Assembly (NCBI GenBank): GCA_036850595.1
Contig: CM072148.1
Coordinates: forward strand, 214,584 to 278,583
Direction: 5' to 3'
Length of the DNA stretch: 64,000 bases
Source: Rhyacichthys aspro
Taxonomy: Eukaryota; Chordata; Actinopteri; Gobiiformes; Rhyacichthyidae
Every line of letters starts with the position of its first letter. Positions within the stretch are counted from its first letter, which is position 1. Made by a program: the position numbers and the translations under genes. Positions 25,330-37,719 of this stretch are shown here, one piece after another. The notes beneath the pieces were generated by a model. It was not told where the DNA came from, searched no databases, and saw nothing but the letters and a program-made list of their open reading frames with translations.

Positions 25330-26596
25330 CAAATGATAATGAACAGATGATGAAACTACAAAAGCCAAACGTAATGATTTTGCCCTAAGGAAGTGATATC
25401 CTGCAGAAAATTATGTTCATTACCTGATATACAAGCTGTCATTTCCTGTTTTTTTCCTCTATATTTATATTCTTTTGTTCATATCCCTGTATAGTACATA
25501 TGTAAAGTTTGTTTTTAGATTTATCTTGTCTTAGAAAAGTTTTAATTTAATTTTGGGTGTTATCTTCATAAACAATACAAGCTGCAAAATAATAAATAAA
25601 ACAGTGACAAATAAGGTATAAGGTAAATTCAGATAAACTGAAAGAGAAATAATGAAGTGTAAACAATGACTTATGAGATATTTTTATTGTTTATATTTTT
25701 TTTACAGATTTGCAGAATTGATAAAACATTTGAGTATTTTTATCGTGACTTGTTCCTCGCCGACATCAGTCCAGATCAACAGAAGGAAAGCTTCAGCAAC
25801 GTTGTCCTGCTGCAGAGAAATCAACAAGCAATATCATTATAAACTGCAAAACATTCCACTTTGTTTTTTCTTTTAGCCTTGTTTGGTCGTGTGAATATGT
25901 TTCTCAGATTTTTTGTAATTTTAGTGAAGTTATGTCAATAATGAATAAAAAAGACGGGTAATAACTTGCCGTATGATGTGTCGGTGCAGAAGTCACAGTT
26001 TGAGTCCGGTCTTACTTTTCACGTCAAGTCTCTGACAAAACGAACCAAATATTGGACACTTGATTGACGCTGTGAGAATCAACTTAGGCGAATAAGCCTT
26101 CTTCTGACAGAGTTCACAGAAAACAGAGTCTCCTTGAACTGGCCTCACTCTTGAACAGTCTTTACCCAGCTCTTATCAGAACAGCTCGTTTTTTAGATGT
26201 ATTTTTATGCTTTGTTCAAAATAAAGACATTTTCTCTTTATTTGTTTGCAGGTATTGGCTCCTGGAGGAGTCTCTGACAGGTCGACCTGCTCAGAGCTGC
26301 ACTTGTTTCAAAATCAGTTATTTTTTTTAAATGAAAAATGTCTGCGTTTCACCTGATGTTTATGTTCTTTTGGGAATAAAATATGGTTTTGTTACATTTT
26401 TTATGCAGCTTTGGCACAGTGTCCAAACTTTTTAGAATTGGGTTTGTAATTCAGCAATAAAATTGTGGTCTGAATGTAACCCACAATAAACCACAGCAGA
26501 GAAACTGGACAACAAAGAGAGTCGAGGAAACAGGTGAAATGTATATGAGTTTCAAAAGGAGCCAGTATTCACCAGTTATGGCAGGTTTTTCTTCTT
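25330..26596. other. Intergenic DNA, no gene seen
   Basis: AT-rich region between the gene H upstream block and the gene I stop codon. Short open frames lack any domain. No element ends or tandem arrays were recognised. Confidence 0.5.
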
Positions 26597-27863
26597 CTAC
26601 TCAGAGATCTCCACGTCGACGCTGGCCGGCTGCAGCTCTGAGTGTGACCGGACGTGCTTCTGGAAACAGGTCTTCCATTTGAAACCCTTCTGACAGACTG
26701 GACAGCTGAAGGGTTTGATCTTCCCGGAGTGCGTGTACATGTGTCTGCGCAGAGTGAACCTCAGGCCGAAGCTCTTCTCGCACACGCTGCATTTAAACGC
26801 CTTGGATTTACTGTGGACCACGCTGTGAGCCTCTAAACTCATCTTGCGTTTGAATTTAGCGCCGCACTCGTCGCAGCTGAAGGGTCGCTCGTCGGTGTGG
26901 ATCCTCATGTGAGCCTGAAGGCCGCTCTTCTCTCTGAAATCTTGAGCGCAGAAGGCACAGCTGAAGGGCCGCTCTCCGGTGTGGATGGCCACGTGTTTGT
27001 CTCGGTGAGATCTCTGCGTGAAGCCTTTTCCGCAGAAGGCACAGCTGAAGGGCTTCTCTCCGGTGTGAGTCCGGACGTGGGTCTTCAGGTGATGTTCTCG
27101 GATAAAAGCTTTTCCACAAACTGAACACTTGAAAGGTCTCTCTCCTGTGTGGATCAACATATGGTTCTGAAACTGCTGTTTACGATCAAAGCCTTTTCCA
27201 CAAAATGAACAACTATACCGTTTGGAGTCTTTATTTTTAACTCTTTTTTTAAGAAAAGACAAGTCTTCGGTCCATTCCGGGTGCCTCTTCATATGGATTT
27301 TGAGGTTATAGCTTTGTTTGTAGCCTTTGTCACAGACTGGACAGCTGTAAGGCCGCTCTCCGGTGTGAGATCTCATGTGAGACCGAACGTGATCTGCTCT
27401 CATGAAAGCCTTGTCACAGACTGAACACTTGAAGGGTTTGTGTCCTGTGTGGACAGGCATGTGTCTCCGTAACAGGGAGCTGCTCTGGAAGCCCCGCCCA
27501 CACTCTGAACACCTGTAAGGTTTGGCGTTTCCTCTCTTTTCACCCACAGAAGAGTCATTATCATCAGACTCATGACCTGGTTCTGCTCTGGTCCCGGTGT
27601 GGTCCTGAGTCCGGTCTTCAAAGTCGTCAGTGTCTGAAGAGCTGTAGGAGTCTGAGTGTAAATGTGTGAGTGGATCTGAGCTGCAGCCTGCTTCTGCTCC
27701 ACAGTCCTCTCCATTAGGTTCCTCTCTGTTCTCCTCAGTTGGTCTTTGATGAAGCACAGAGGACTTGTCTTCATCATCTTCAGTTTTCACAGAGACAGGA
27801 GTGAATGGGAACTCTTGCAGCTGTTCTTCCTCTGGTTCCTCTTTAATGTGGACCGCCTCCAAA
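26597..27863 (-). CDS. C2H2 zinc-finger exon, gene I (10 fingers, first exon not found)
   Basis: A single 3' exon, complement(26597-27863), coding 421 residues from the acceptor TTTGTGTCCAG (phase 2, same as H). It reads SLEAVHIKEEPEEEQLQEF, SVKTEDDED and the conserved linker. Ten fingers follow: three (YRCSECGRGF to YSCPVCDKGY), a 20-residue basic spacer (SFLKKRVKNKDSKR), then seven (YSCSFCGKGF to FSCPVCQKGF). The tail ends ASVDVEISE. No MAEVK or MSKGQ exon lies between this exon and gene J. The nearest upstream phase-2 first exon is that of J at 32495-32556. It may share that exon, or its own may have been lost. All finger ligands are intact. Confidence 0.78.
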
Positions 27864-28629
27864 CTGGACACAAACAAACAAACAATCATCTCAGATTCAT
27901 TAAACACAGATTAAATGTTAGAATAAACTGGTCGAAGTGCTGCAGGAGTCTGAGTCTGAAGGGTCCCAGTTCAGAGCCAGTTCTGAGCTGGGTCTGTGCT
28001 AGCGGGGTCCAACAGCAGGAAGGACCCCTGATCTAGTCTCTTAACTGTAAAAAGAGGTCCTGGGCCGGTCTGAGGTGGATCCAGACCAACCTAAACCAAA
28101 ACCCACTCTGGGTCTGACCCATCTAGGACCTGGGAGACCTGACCAAGGACCGGGATCATTCATGCTCCATCCCCCTTGACCAGGAGAAGGTGGTGGTTCA
28201 AGAAGGCCTTTAAGATTCTCTGATAATGACGACACAAACTGATCCAGCTCGAGGCTCAGGGGGATTACAAAGGTGTGGTTAAAGCAGCTCGGTGTAACTT
28301 TTCTCCACCAGAGGGCACACATCGCTCTCTGTGCAACTGACAGCGACAGCCATCTTTGTTTATCAGTAGAGATGTTTCATACAGAAAGTTTGGAACAAAC
28401 AACAAGTCTTCAGAAACAGCGGGTCATTTTAGTTTATTTAGTCAAATCTGACTCTGTAGAGTCCAGTTTATTGGTCTGTTTTCTTTATTCTATTTGTCGT
28501 GTGTTAGAGTCTCACTCATTAATCTCTGGAGATAAGTCCTGGTCCCGGGACAGTTACAGGAGGGTTCTGTCCAGCAGAGGGCGCTGTGTCAGTGAGACAG
28601 ACCTGATTCTACTGATCTCAGTCTAAGAA

Positions 28630-29840
28630 CCATCAAAATGAGAGAACCATCAACATGAGACAGAACCATCAACACGAGACAGAACCATCAACACGAGACA
28701 GAACCATCAACACGAGACAGAACCATCAACACGAGACAGAACCAATCAACACGAGACAGAACCATCAACATGAGAGAACCATCAACACGAGACAGAACCA
28801 ATCAACACGAGACAGAACCATCAACACGAGACAGAACCATCAACATGAGAGAACCATCAACACGAGACAGAACCAATCAACACGAGACAGAACCATCAAC
28901 ACAAGACAGAACCATCAACATGAGAGAACCATCAACACGAGACAGAACCATCAACACAAGACAGAACCATCAACATGACCCAACGAGCACTGAGCCCCTA
29001 ACACCACAACATCAACATACAGAACCATCAACACGAACAAACCATCAACACAACACCCAACACAAACCCACACAACAGAAAACCATCAACACGAGACAGA
29101 ACCATCAACACGAGACAGAACCATCAACATGACAGAACCATCAACATGAGACAGAACCATCAACATGAGACAGAACCATCAACATGAGACAGAACCATCA
29201 ACACGAGACAGAAGCATCAACATGACAGAACCATCAACACGAGACAGAACCATCAACACGAGACAGAACCATCAACACGAGACAGAACCATCAACATGAG
29301 AGAACCATCAACATGAGACAGAACCATAAACACGAGACAGAACCATCAACACGAGACAGAACCATCAACATGAGAGAACCATCAACATGAGACAGAACCA
29401 TCAACACAAGACAGAACCATCAAATAACAGAACATAACAAAGACAGAACCATCAACACGAGACAGAACCATCAACACAAGACAGAACCATCAACATGACA
29501 GAACCATCAACACGAGACAGAACCATCAACATGAGACAGAACCATCAACATGAGACAGAACCATCAACATGAGAGAACCATCAACACGAGACAGAACCAT
29601 CAACATGAGACAGAACCATCAACACAAGACAGAACCATCAACACAAGACAGAACCATCAACATGACAGAACCATCAACACGAGACAGAACCATCAACATG
29701 AGACAGAACCATCAACATGAGACAGAACCATCAACATGAGAGAACCATCAACACAAGACAGAACCATCAACATGACAGAACCATCAACATGAGACAGAAC
29801 CATCAACATGAGACAGAACCATCAACATGAGAGAACCATG
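28630..29840. repeat. CATCAACACGAGACAGAAC minisatellite
   Basis: About 1.2 kb of tandem units near 19-20 bp (ACCATCAACACGAGACAGA, with ATGAGA and shorter ATGAGAGA variants) between genes I and J. Repetitive frames (STRDRTINTRQNH) across it are not genes. Confidence 0.95.
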
Positions 29841-29886
29841 AGAGAGAGAATATATATATTTGAGCTAAAAGTTACGCGGTGCTACT

Positions 29887-32556
29887 TTAAAAGGACTCAG
29901 AGGCCAGAGCTAAAGTGATTCTGGAGCTCGACAAAAGAACAGAGTCATAATAAATCAGTGCATACCTTAGGTTTAGTGGAGCTCGGTCTTGAGTCCGGTC
30001 TTGAGTCCGGTCTTGAGTCCAGGCTTGAGTCCAGGCTTGAGCCCGGTCTTCAGCCCGGTCTTGAGTCCGGTCTGAGTGGGTTTTCATGTGTTTCCTCAGA
30101 TTATTGCTCTGTGTGAAGCCCTTGTTACAGACTGAACAGATGTAAGGCCGTTCCCGAGTGTGAGACCTCATGTGAGACCGAAGGTGATCTGATCTCATGA
30201 AAGCCTTCTCACAGACTGAACACCTGAAGGGTTTCTGTCCCGTGTGGATGGGCAAGTGTCTCTGTAACAGGGAGTTACTCTGGAACCTCTTCCCGCACTC
30301 TGAACACCTGTGAGGTTTGGAGTTTTCATCGCTCACTGAGTCAGGATTTACTGAAGTTCTTTTCAGCAGAGTCTGGTCTGGGGTCCAGTCTTTGTGGTGA
30401 GTTCTCATGTGTTTCCTCATATTTGTGCTGTTTGTAAAACCCATCTCACAAACCGAACAACTGTAGGGTTTCTCTCCGGTGTGAGTTCTCATGTGTTCGT
30501 TCAGATGACTCGTGCGTCTGTAGCTTTTCTCACAAAGTGAACATTTGTAAGGTTTCTGTCCGGTGTGAACCAACACATGTCTCTGTAACTCTGCGTTACA
30601 CTGAAAGCCCCTCCCACACTCAGAGCACTGGTTCGGCTTCGTGTTTCCTCCGGCGTCGCTCACAGACCAGTCAGGATTTATCTGAGGGTTTCTCCAGCGT
30701 CCGTCAGAGTCTGAGTGTAAATGTGTGAGTGGATCTGAGCTGCAGCCTGCTTCTGCTCCACAGTCCTCTCCATTAGGTTCCTCTCTGTTCTCCTCAGTTG
30801 GTCTTTGATGAAGCACAGAGGACTTGTCTTCATCATCTTCAGTTTTCACAGAGACAGGAGTGAATGGGAACTCTTGCAGCTGTTCTTCCTCTGGTTCTTC
30901 TTTCATGTGCTCTGGACTAGAAACAAATGATAGAGTATTTTTGTAAGACATTCATGTTATTAATGAAACAAAAGCCTTTTAAAAGAATGAATATTTCACT
31001 TTTAAATCAGATCAAACTGACTCTAACACAGTGTTCTCAATGTAAATTCAGTTAAAATGGTCCTGTTCTTTATTCCCTGCTAATTCTTTCAGCTGGACTC
31101 AATTATTTCATCTTATTTATGTCAGTGACCACAACTAAAACAAAAACCAAACCAAAAATTCAAATCTAATGGGGAAGCCGACCTGCGACGCCTCAGTCTG
31201 ACCCAGGGCTGCAACTAACCATTATTTAGATTTGTTTAGATCTGACTATGATTTTTTTCAATCAAACAATTAATAATCGACAGTGAAGAGAGTGTAAATG
31301 TGTGGAACCTGGTGGACTCAAAAACAAGTGTCAAACACTGTGTTTTTTATTGTTCCTGTTTAAAACTGATAATACAACATAAAATCACAAACATTTTTAC
31401 AAAATCTGAAGCAGATGAAGCCACAGACTGAAAACATTTATCTCTTTTACTGTTTCTGTGGATTTACTGCTCTGTCTTTAATAAAACCTCTTCTCTCAGA
31501 GTCTATCAATACCACAGATAGAGAGTAATCCATTATTAAATTAGTTGACGATTATTTTGATAATCGACTATAATCGATTAATATGATTAGTTGTTGCAGC
31601 CCTAATCGTCCCGCTCTGACTGGGTTCAGATGGAGCTCTGTCCACACAATAACTCCGAAGCCTCCCACAGAGACTATTATCAACCCAGAGTCAAACACTG
31701 GGCTCAGATTCAGAAGCTCTTTGGTTTCTGTAGTTTCTCTGTAGTAACTTTGAATGTGTTTGTTATGTTTTAGTTTTGTTTAAAGACTTAACGTATTAAT
31801 AAACAAATCAATAATGCGGCATTTCATCTAAGTTCCTACCAGGTCCTCACTCGGGGGTCGTCCTCTACAATTACCCGGGACTGGAACCGGCAAGAGGCCT
31901 GTGGCTCGGGGGATTCGAACCCCCAACCTTCCGCTCCATTACAGAGGAGCTACTGATGCTGCGTTCATGAATCTGAAGAACCAAAATACTGACTCGGAGA
32001 AACGCTAAATCAAAAACAGAAACGCATTATTTTGGTGCGTTATTAAATTTATAGCTTTAGGGTTTTCAGAGATTACAGAGAATTAATTGAGATATTGTAA
32101 TAGAATATTCCAAATCGACTTAAATAACTCTGAATAACAGATTCAGGACCGATTCTTTGTTGGAAAATGACTCGTCAAACTGAGAATGTATTTAAGATTT
32201 AGTTGGTTTGAGGAAAATGCCCCGGGCTCAGAATTTACTTTATGTAAATCTTAACATTTTAATCAAAAACCCTGAGCAGACCCAGAAAAGAGAAGGGTCC
32301 TCATTAAAATCTGATGAAACTACAACCCCGGCCATTTCCCCCTAAACGAGAAAGAAGTGAGTGATTAGAGCAAAAGAATGTGGTTTAAAACGATTTATAG
32401 TGAATCAAATCCTTAAACTGATGAAGACTGATTAAAGGCAGTCTGGAGCCAGGGCAGGGTCAGCTGTAGCGCCCCCTGTCGGCTCTGCTCTGACCTGTGT
32501 GTGGTGTCCGCGGGATCCCACAGCTCCGTCTCCTCCTTCAGCTTCACTTCTGCCAT
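29887..32556 (-). CDS. C2H2 zinc-finger protein, gene J (6 fingers)
   Basis: Exons complement(32495-32556) and complement(29887-30916), 363 aa, intron 1578 nt. Exon 1 is the MAEVK cassette. Exon 2 starts after TTGTTTCTAG in phase 2 and reads SPEHMKEEPEEEQ, where MKEE replaces IKEE; SVKTEDDED and the conserved linker follow. There are three fingers (NQCSECGRGF to YSCSVCEMGF), a spacer repeating the pre-finger linker (DWTPDQTLLKRTSVNPDSVS), and three more (HRCSECGKRF to YICSVCNKGF). The tail is a 12-bp coding repeat (TQDR / AQAWTQ units, about 29985-30075) followed by about 30 residues unlike the family that look like read-through into non-coding sequence. Confidence 0.84.
31204..31603. mobile_element. 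hAT-type MITE
   Basis: Begins CAGGGCTGCAACTAACCATT and ends GATTAGTTGTTGCAGCCCT, an imperfect terminal inverted repeat typical of abundant vertebrate hAT MITEs. The inner part includes AATCGACTATAATCGATTAA. No exact 8-bp duplication is visible. It lies in intron 1 of gene J. Confidence 0.7.
31840..31970 (-). mobile_element. Possible SINE fragment
   Basis: The plus strand GGGGGATTCGAACCCCCAAC resembles a reversed tRNA B-box/T-arm sequence. The rest does not fold as an intact tRNA by eye. Low-confidence SINE remnant in intron 1 of gene J. Confidence 0.3.
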
Positions 32557-33239
32557 GTTTCACTGCGCTCTGTTCACTTTAAGGCTCCGCTTTGGGGCTG
32601 TTTGTCACACAGTTAGCTTCGGAGCTAATCACACAGGGGTCCTCACGAGTTCACTGCGGGCGTCCTCACAGCTGCCTGATTAAAAACACACGGAAAAGAC
32701 CCAAAAGCTGCGGGAGCTCAGGCCTCTAGGGGGCAGTCTGCGGAAGGATGATGAAAAATAAAGCTGTGGACTGCACTGGCCCAAATCTACAAATCCATCT
32801 GATCACGTGACTCTGTTAAACAGGAGCTGATTTAAAGTCCTTGTTGTGAATGGGACTGATGTAATCCACAGGAGTCTGGAATAAACTGAGGAATCACTGA
32901 TGGAGACAGAGTTCAGCTCCAGAAACAGACCCTGGGCTTTATACTCTACACTTTGAACTGAACACCCAAAGGGTCACTGTGCGTTTGGAAATATGAACAG
33001 TGCTGGTGAGTCTTTTCTAAATTTTAGTACAATCACAAAACACATTTATTTTACTCAAATTCATTTTTATTGAACATTTTTAATGTAACTGAGCCTCACA
33101 GTCTCCAGAAGAGAACTGGATCTGTTCTCAGCTTCAAGTGGAGCAGAAGAGGGGTCCATCTGAGCCACAGAGGCCTGGCCGTGGAGTGGATCTGACACCC
33201 CAGGACCTTAAACCAGACCAGCGGGAGTCTTCTGAATAC

Positions 33240-33371
33240 TCTCTCATGTGTATCTTCAGACATTTGTTCTTTTAATAACTTTTTCACAAACTGAACAACT
33301 GTCAGGACTTTTTTTTCTGTGACTAACACGTGTCTATAAATCTGATTTTTGCCTAAACCTCTTCCCACATC
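33240..33371 (-). pseudogene. Decayed fifth finger module after gene K stop
   Basis: Just beyond the gene K stop codon the reverse strand still resembles a finger module (GATGTGGGAAGAGGTTTAGG, then CAGTTTGTGAAAAAGTT), but with frameshifts and lost Cys/His codons. It looks like part of the K array cut off by the TAA at 33372-33374. Confidence 0.7.
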
Positions 33372-36031
33372 TTAGAGTAAAGCCTGGTCTTGCTTTAAGT
33401 CTTCTGGATGGATTTTCATGTGTATCCTCAGAGTACTTTTCCTTTTATAACTTTTTCCACAAACTGAACAGCTGTAAGGTTTCTCTCCTGTGTGACATTT
33501 CATATGTTCCTTCACATTACAACTCTGTTTAAAACGTTTGTCACAAACTGAACATTTGTAAGGCCTCTGTCCAGTGTGAAGGAACTCATGTTTCTGTAAC
33601 TCTGAATTACGCCAAAAGCCCTTCCCACACTCAGAGCATCTGTATTTCTGAGTGTTTTCAGCCACATCACTCACAGAGGAGTCCTGTGGCTGGTCTTGAG
33701 TCTGGACGTCTGAGTGGAGTCTCATGTGTACTTTGAGATTACCCTTCTTTCTAAAACAGATTTGACAAACTGAACAGCTGTAAGGTTTCTCTCCGGTGTG
33801 AATTCTCATGTGTTCTTTAAGAATACTGTTCAGTCTGAACCCTTTCTCACAAACTGAACAGCTGAAAGGTTTTTCTCCGGTGTGAGTTGTCATGTGATCA
33901 ATAACAGAACTTTTGCGACTGAAACATTTCTCACAAACTGGACATTTGTGAGGCCCCTGTTTGTGTTTCAACATATGTTTTCTAAAATATGAGTAAATCC
34001 CAAACCTCTGGGAGCGTTTGGTGTGACTTCCCTCGTCGTTCACAGAGGAGTCCTGAGTGCAGCTGCTTGAATGGGTTCCAATGTGTTCCATCAGATTATT
34101 AATTTCAGTTGCACTCCTTTTCAGTAAAGACTGGTCTTGGGGCCGGTCTTCTGTGTGGGTTCTGAGATGTTTCAACATATCACTTCTTTTTCTGTAACTC
34201 TTTTCACAAACTGAACACCTGTGAGGTTTTTCTCCAGTGTGAACAAACATGTGATTCTGTAACTCTGAATTATAACGAAAGCTCTTCCCACACTCTGAGC
34301 ATCTGGGGAGAGTAGAACATTTAAAGGGTCTTTCTGTCATGTGAGTTTTCGTATGTTTCTTAAGATAACTTTTTTCTCTAAACCCTTTCTCACAAACTGA
34401 ACACCTGAAAGGTTTCTCTCCAGTGTGAGTTCTCATGTGAATCGAAAGCTGGTATTTGAGTCTAAACTCCCGCTCACAAACTGAACATTTGTAAGGTTTC
34501 TGACCTGAGTGGATTAATGTATGTCTCTGTAACTCTGAATTACAATGAAACCCCTTCCCACACTCAGAGCATTTGTGTTTTTCAGAGTTTTCTCCCACGT
34601 CGCTCACAGAGGAGTCAGGATTTAGGTTTCTGTAGGTTCTTTTCACTGAAGTCTGTTCCTGAGTCCAGTCTTCAGAGCGGTCAGTGTCTGAAGAGCTGTA
34701 GGAGTCTGAGTGTAAATGTGTGAGTGGATCTGAGCTGCAGCCTGCTTGTGCTCCACAGTCCTCTCCATTAGGTTCCTCTCTGTTCTCCTCAGTTGGTCTT
34801 TGATGAAGCACAGAGGACTTATCTTCATCATCTTCAGTTTTCACAGAGACAGGAGTGAATGGGAACTCTTGCAGCTGTTCTTCCTCTGGTTCCTCTTTAA
34901 TGTGGACTGGCTCCAAACTGGGGCCCAGCTCTTCTTCACTCTTTATCGACACAAACTGAACACCTGCAGGACACAGAACAGAGAAAACCTCTTCAGAGCC
35001 TTCCTCACATTACTTTGACTAATCTCTGGTTGTTTTCCTCATTCATCAGTTCATCAGATACTCAGATGCACTCTCCTGTCACATCTCTGTCTCTAACAAC
35101 TCTAACCCTTCTGTGTTCAGTCTAATCAGGTCACGTCTCCATCACATGTTTTTATGAATAAAGAATGAATCCCTGCTGTAACTTTCAGTAGCTTTACCTC
35201 TGTTTGGATCTGTTACAGAGACTGTAGGATGTTCATCTTCAGTTTTCACAGAGACAGGAGTGAACGGGAGCTGCTCTGGTTCCTCTTCAATGTGGACCAG
35301 CTCCAGACTGAAAATCCTGAAGGAACAAACCCAGGAGCAAAAAAAAGGAACAAAATGAAAACTCTCAGACACATTTTATTTCAAATGTTCACTAAGGTTT
35401 ATCAGTGAGTTATCAGTAAAAACATTTATTGAAACTGGTCATCTTTTTAGAATAGACCTCAGTGGCAGGAGAAAAAATGATGAATGAATCTGTTCTCTGT
35501 TTAGAACAATGGTAATTCTATTGTTTTATATCAACTGTAACCAAAAAAAGAACTGCTTTGGAGCATTTGGAGTAACTCAGAGAGCTCTGGAGAACCATGA
35601 GCTTTTCAGAACGTAATCTAAGTACATTACAGACATGGTCCCATTGAAGCCACAGCCTCAGGTTCAATGTCACACCACGGAAAATGAATTAAGAGACAAA
35701 CCTATGGACTGTTGTTTTGATTAGTATTTGTTAAAATGGAGACAACTGGGACAGATCTGTGTGTTTTACAGATAAATGTTGGACATTAAACAGACACATG
35801 TTCACTCTATTTTAGAAGAAAATAAAGACACCCACATCTGATTTGGACTGAAAACACTGAAAACACTGGAAACACTGAAAACACTGGAAACACTGAAAAC
35901 ACTGGAAACATTGAAAACACTGAAAACACTGGAAACACTCCTTGAACCTGAATCCAGAGGTGTGTGTTCTGTGGGCTCTGCTCTGACCTGAGTGTGGGCT
36001 CCGTCTCCTCCTTCAGCTTCATTTCTGCCAT
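33372..36031 (-). CDS. C2H2 zinc-finger protein, gene K (11 intact fingers)
   Basis: Three exons, complement(35988-36031), complement(35198-35307) and complement(33372-34963); 581 aa, the largest ZNF here. Exon 1 is a shortened MAEVK cassette (44 nt, MAEMKLKEETEPTL) that keeps phase 2. The 110-nt middle exon (SLELVHIEEEPEQLPFTPVS ... SVKTEDE) ends in phase 1 (CAAACAGAG|GTAAAG). It is a reduced copy of the IKEEP linker. The last exon starts GVQFVSIKSEEELGPSLEPV. Finger groups: HKCSEC, YKCSVC, FRCSVC; RCSECGKSF, HRCSVC; two degenerate remnants lacking Cys (NNLMEHIGTH, YSYFRKHMLKH); HKCPVC, FSCSVC, YSCSVC; YRCSEC, YKCSVC, YSCSVC. Several groups open with an NSELQ finger and are preceded by a DSSVSD-type spacer, so the array looks built by module duplication. 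Confidence 0.85.
35845..35940. repeat. GAAAACACTGGAAACACT repeat
   Basis: Short tandem array in intron 1 of gene K, units of 9-18 bp (GAAAACACT / GGAAACACT). Confidence 0.85.
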
Positions 36032-36130
36032 GTTCTGCCCAGGTTCTGCCCTGCAATCACACAGGGGTCCTTACGGGTTCACTGAAGGCGTCCTGACAAC
36101 TGCCTGATTAAAAACACACGGAAAAGACCC

Positions 36131-37154
36131 AAAAGCTGCAGGTGCTCCGGCCTCTAGGGGGCAGTCTCCTCCAGAGGGTCTCCAGAATCAAACCGAGCTG
36201 CAGCTTTTATTGGTTAAAGTTGAAATACTTAAGTTTCATTATGAACACATTGAGCTCAGTTTGTCCTTCTGCTTTGTGCTGGACAGGTTTTGAGCAGGAA
36301 ACACAGATCCTTTTGATGGTGCCACCAATGTTTGTGTTAAACTCCAAACTCGTGAATCACCTTCAAAACAACTGTACATCTACAGCATTTAAAGTCTTTT
36401 TGGAGGATCTGAGACAGACAGGGGCCCAGACATCACAGTTTGGTGCTGGACCCTCAGGTCAGGCTCCTGTGGGACTGGGATTATATAACCTTACAATAGG
36501 TCAGTTCTGTATCAGAGGAATGGGGTCTAGAGTTATCTGTGCAGCGTTGTCCAAAAATGGTTTGAGAGAAAATTCAGAACAAATACTTTCTGAAGCAGAT
36601 TTAGGACAGTGATTGTGCAGTGGAGAAGAGTAATAATGAACAATACAAGGCTTAACACCAGTTCAGTAACAAACAAAGACAGATTAACATTACACAAAGC
36701 ATTTTTAAAATAAAGTAGTAATTGTTCTCTTTTGTCTGGAGCTTCTCAGTCGTACAGGTCACGCTCTGGTGAAAGAAGAATGACTCGGTCCAACTCTTCA
36801 GAGGTAGTTTATCACCAGTGTTACTGTGGAGTAAATGAATAATGGATTCAATGGTGAACCGCTTTGAATTCCTTCAAAAGCTCCATTTCAATCTAATCCA
36901 TTATTATGATTATTCTCAGCAGCTGTTTGTGGTTTTAAACGTGGTCAGTGTCGTATGGCTCTCGCTTCATGAATTTAAACATTGTATTTATCGTCTCCAC
37001 TGCATTAAACACAAGCAGAACCTGTACAAACTCAAATATTGAGTCTAAATGAGAGGAAACTGCTGCAGCTATGAATTTAATGTTGAGAAAGATGGGAATA
37101 AACAGAAACAGTTGAATGTTTCCTGCAGCAGCTGTACCTCCAGCCTCTACCTGC
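36131..37154. other. Intergenic DNA with a doubtful open frame
   Basis: Contains a 156-residue open frame on the + strand (36142-36612) without any recognised domain, splice context or family resemblance. I do not call it a gene. Otherwise unremarkable. Confidence 0.4.
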
Positions 37155-37235
37155 TTAGACCAGGTCTAGACCAGGTCCAGACCAGGTCTAGACCAGGTCC
37201 AGACCAGGTCCAGACCAGGTCCAGACCAGGTCCAG
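37155..37235. repeat. CCAGGTCCAGACCAGGTC repeat
   Basis: Short tandem array (GACCAGGTCCA / GACCAGGTCTA units) between genes K and L. Confidence 0.85.
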
Positions 37236-37719
37236 CCTCTCGCTGCTACAACAGGATTTACTCTGATTTAGATTCAATATTAACACTGAGCAGAGTTTAG
37301 AAAAGTCTGCTTCAAATACGGTTTATTTCTCAAATAGAGACAGAACTTAAGACTCAAGCACCACCTCAGAAAATATTTGTCTCTCAAAGATCTTTATTAA
37401 CAGAAGAGACTCGGTTTATTTAATATTTGTAATAGTTCATCAGTGACTGCATTTCTGTATCAAATACTTGCGTTTTTCAAGTCAAATGATGAAGAAAACA
37501 TGTAAACAATTAAGACAAACTTAGAATTATTTTTTTTTACAGTTTGAGAAGCACTGCTTTAGTTTAGTTAAGTTAGCTTTTTTTTGGCTCTCAGTATAAA
37601 TATCAAGTAGAACAAATAAATTATATTTATTATTACAAAAGTACTATTTAATTCAGACCCCACAGTAAAGAGGAGCCTGTCAGTCTTTACCTGAACTACA
37701 GACGTAAACTAAATCACGA

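Noticed and set aside
28655..29132. Open frames of STRDRTINTRQNH repeats
   Set aside because: Translation of the CATCAACACGAGACAGAAC minisatellite.
31905..31950. Possible tRNA gene (GGATTCGAACCC on the + strand)
   Set aside because: A T-arm-like motif is present, but no complete cloverleaf could be drawn in either direction; more likely a SINE remnant.
36142..36612. 156-residue open frame on the + strand
   Set aside because: No recognised domain, no splice context and ordinary composition; it could be chance.
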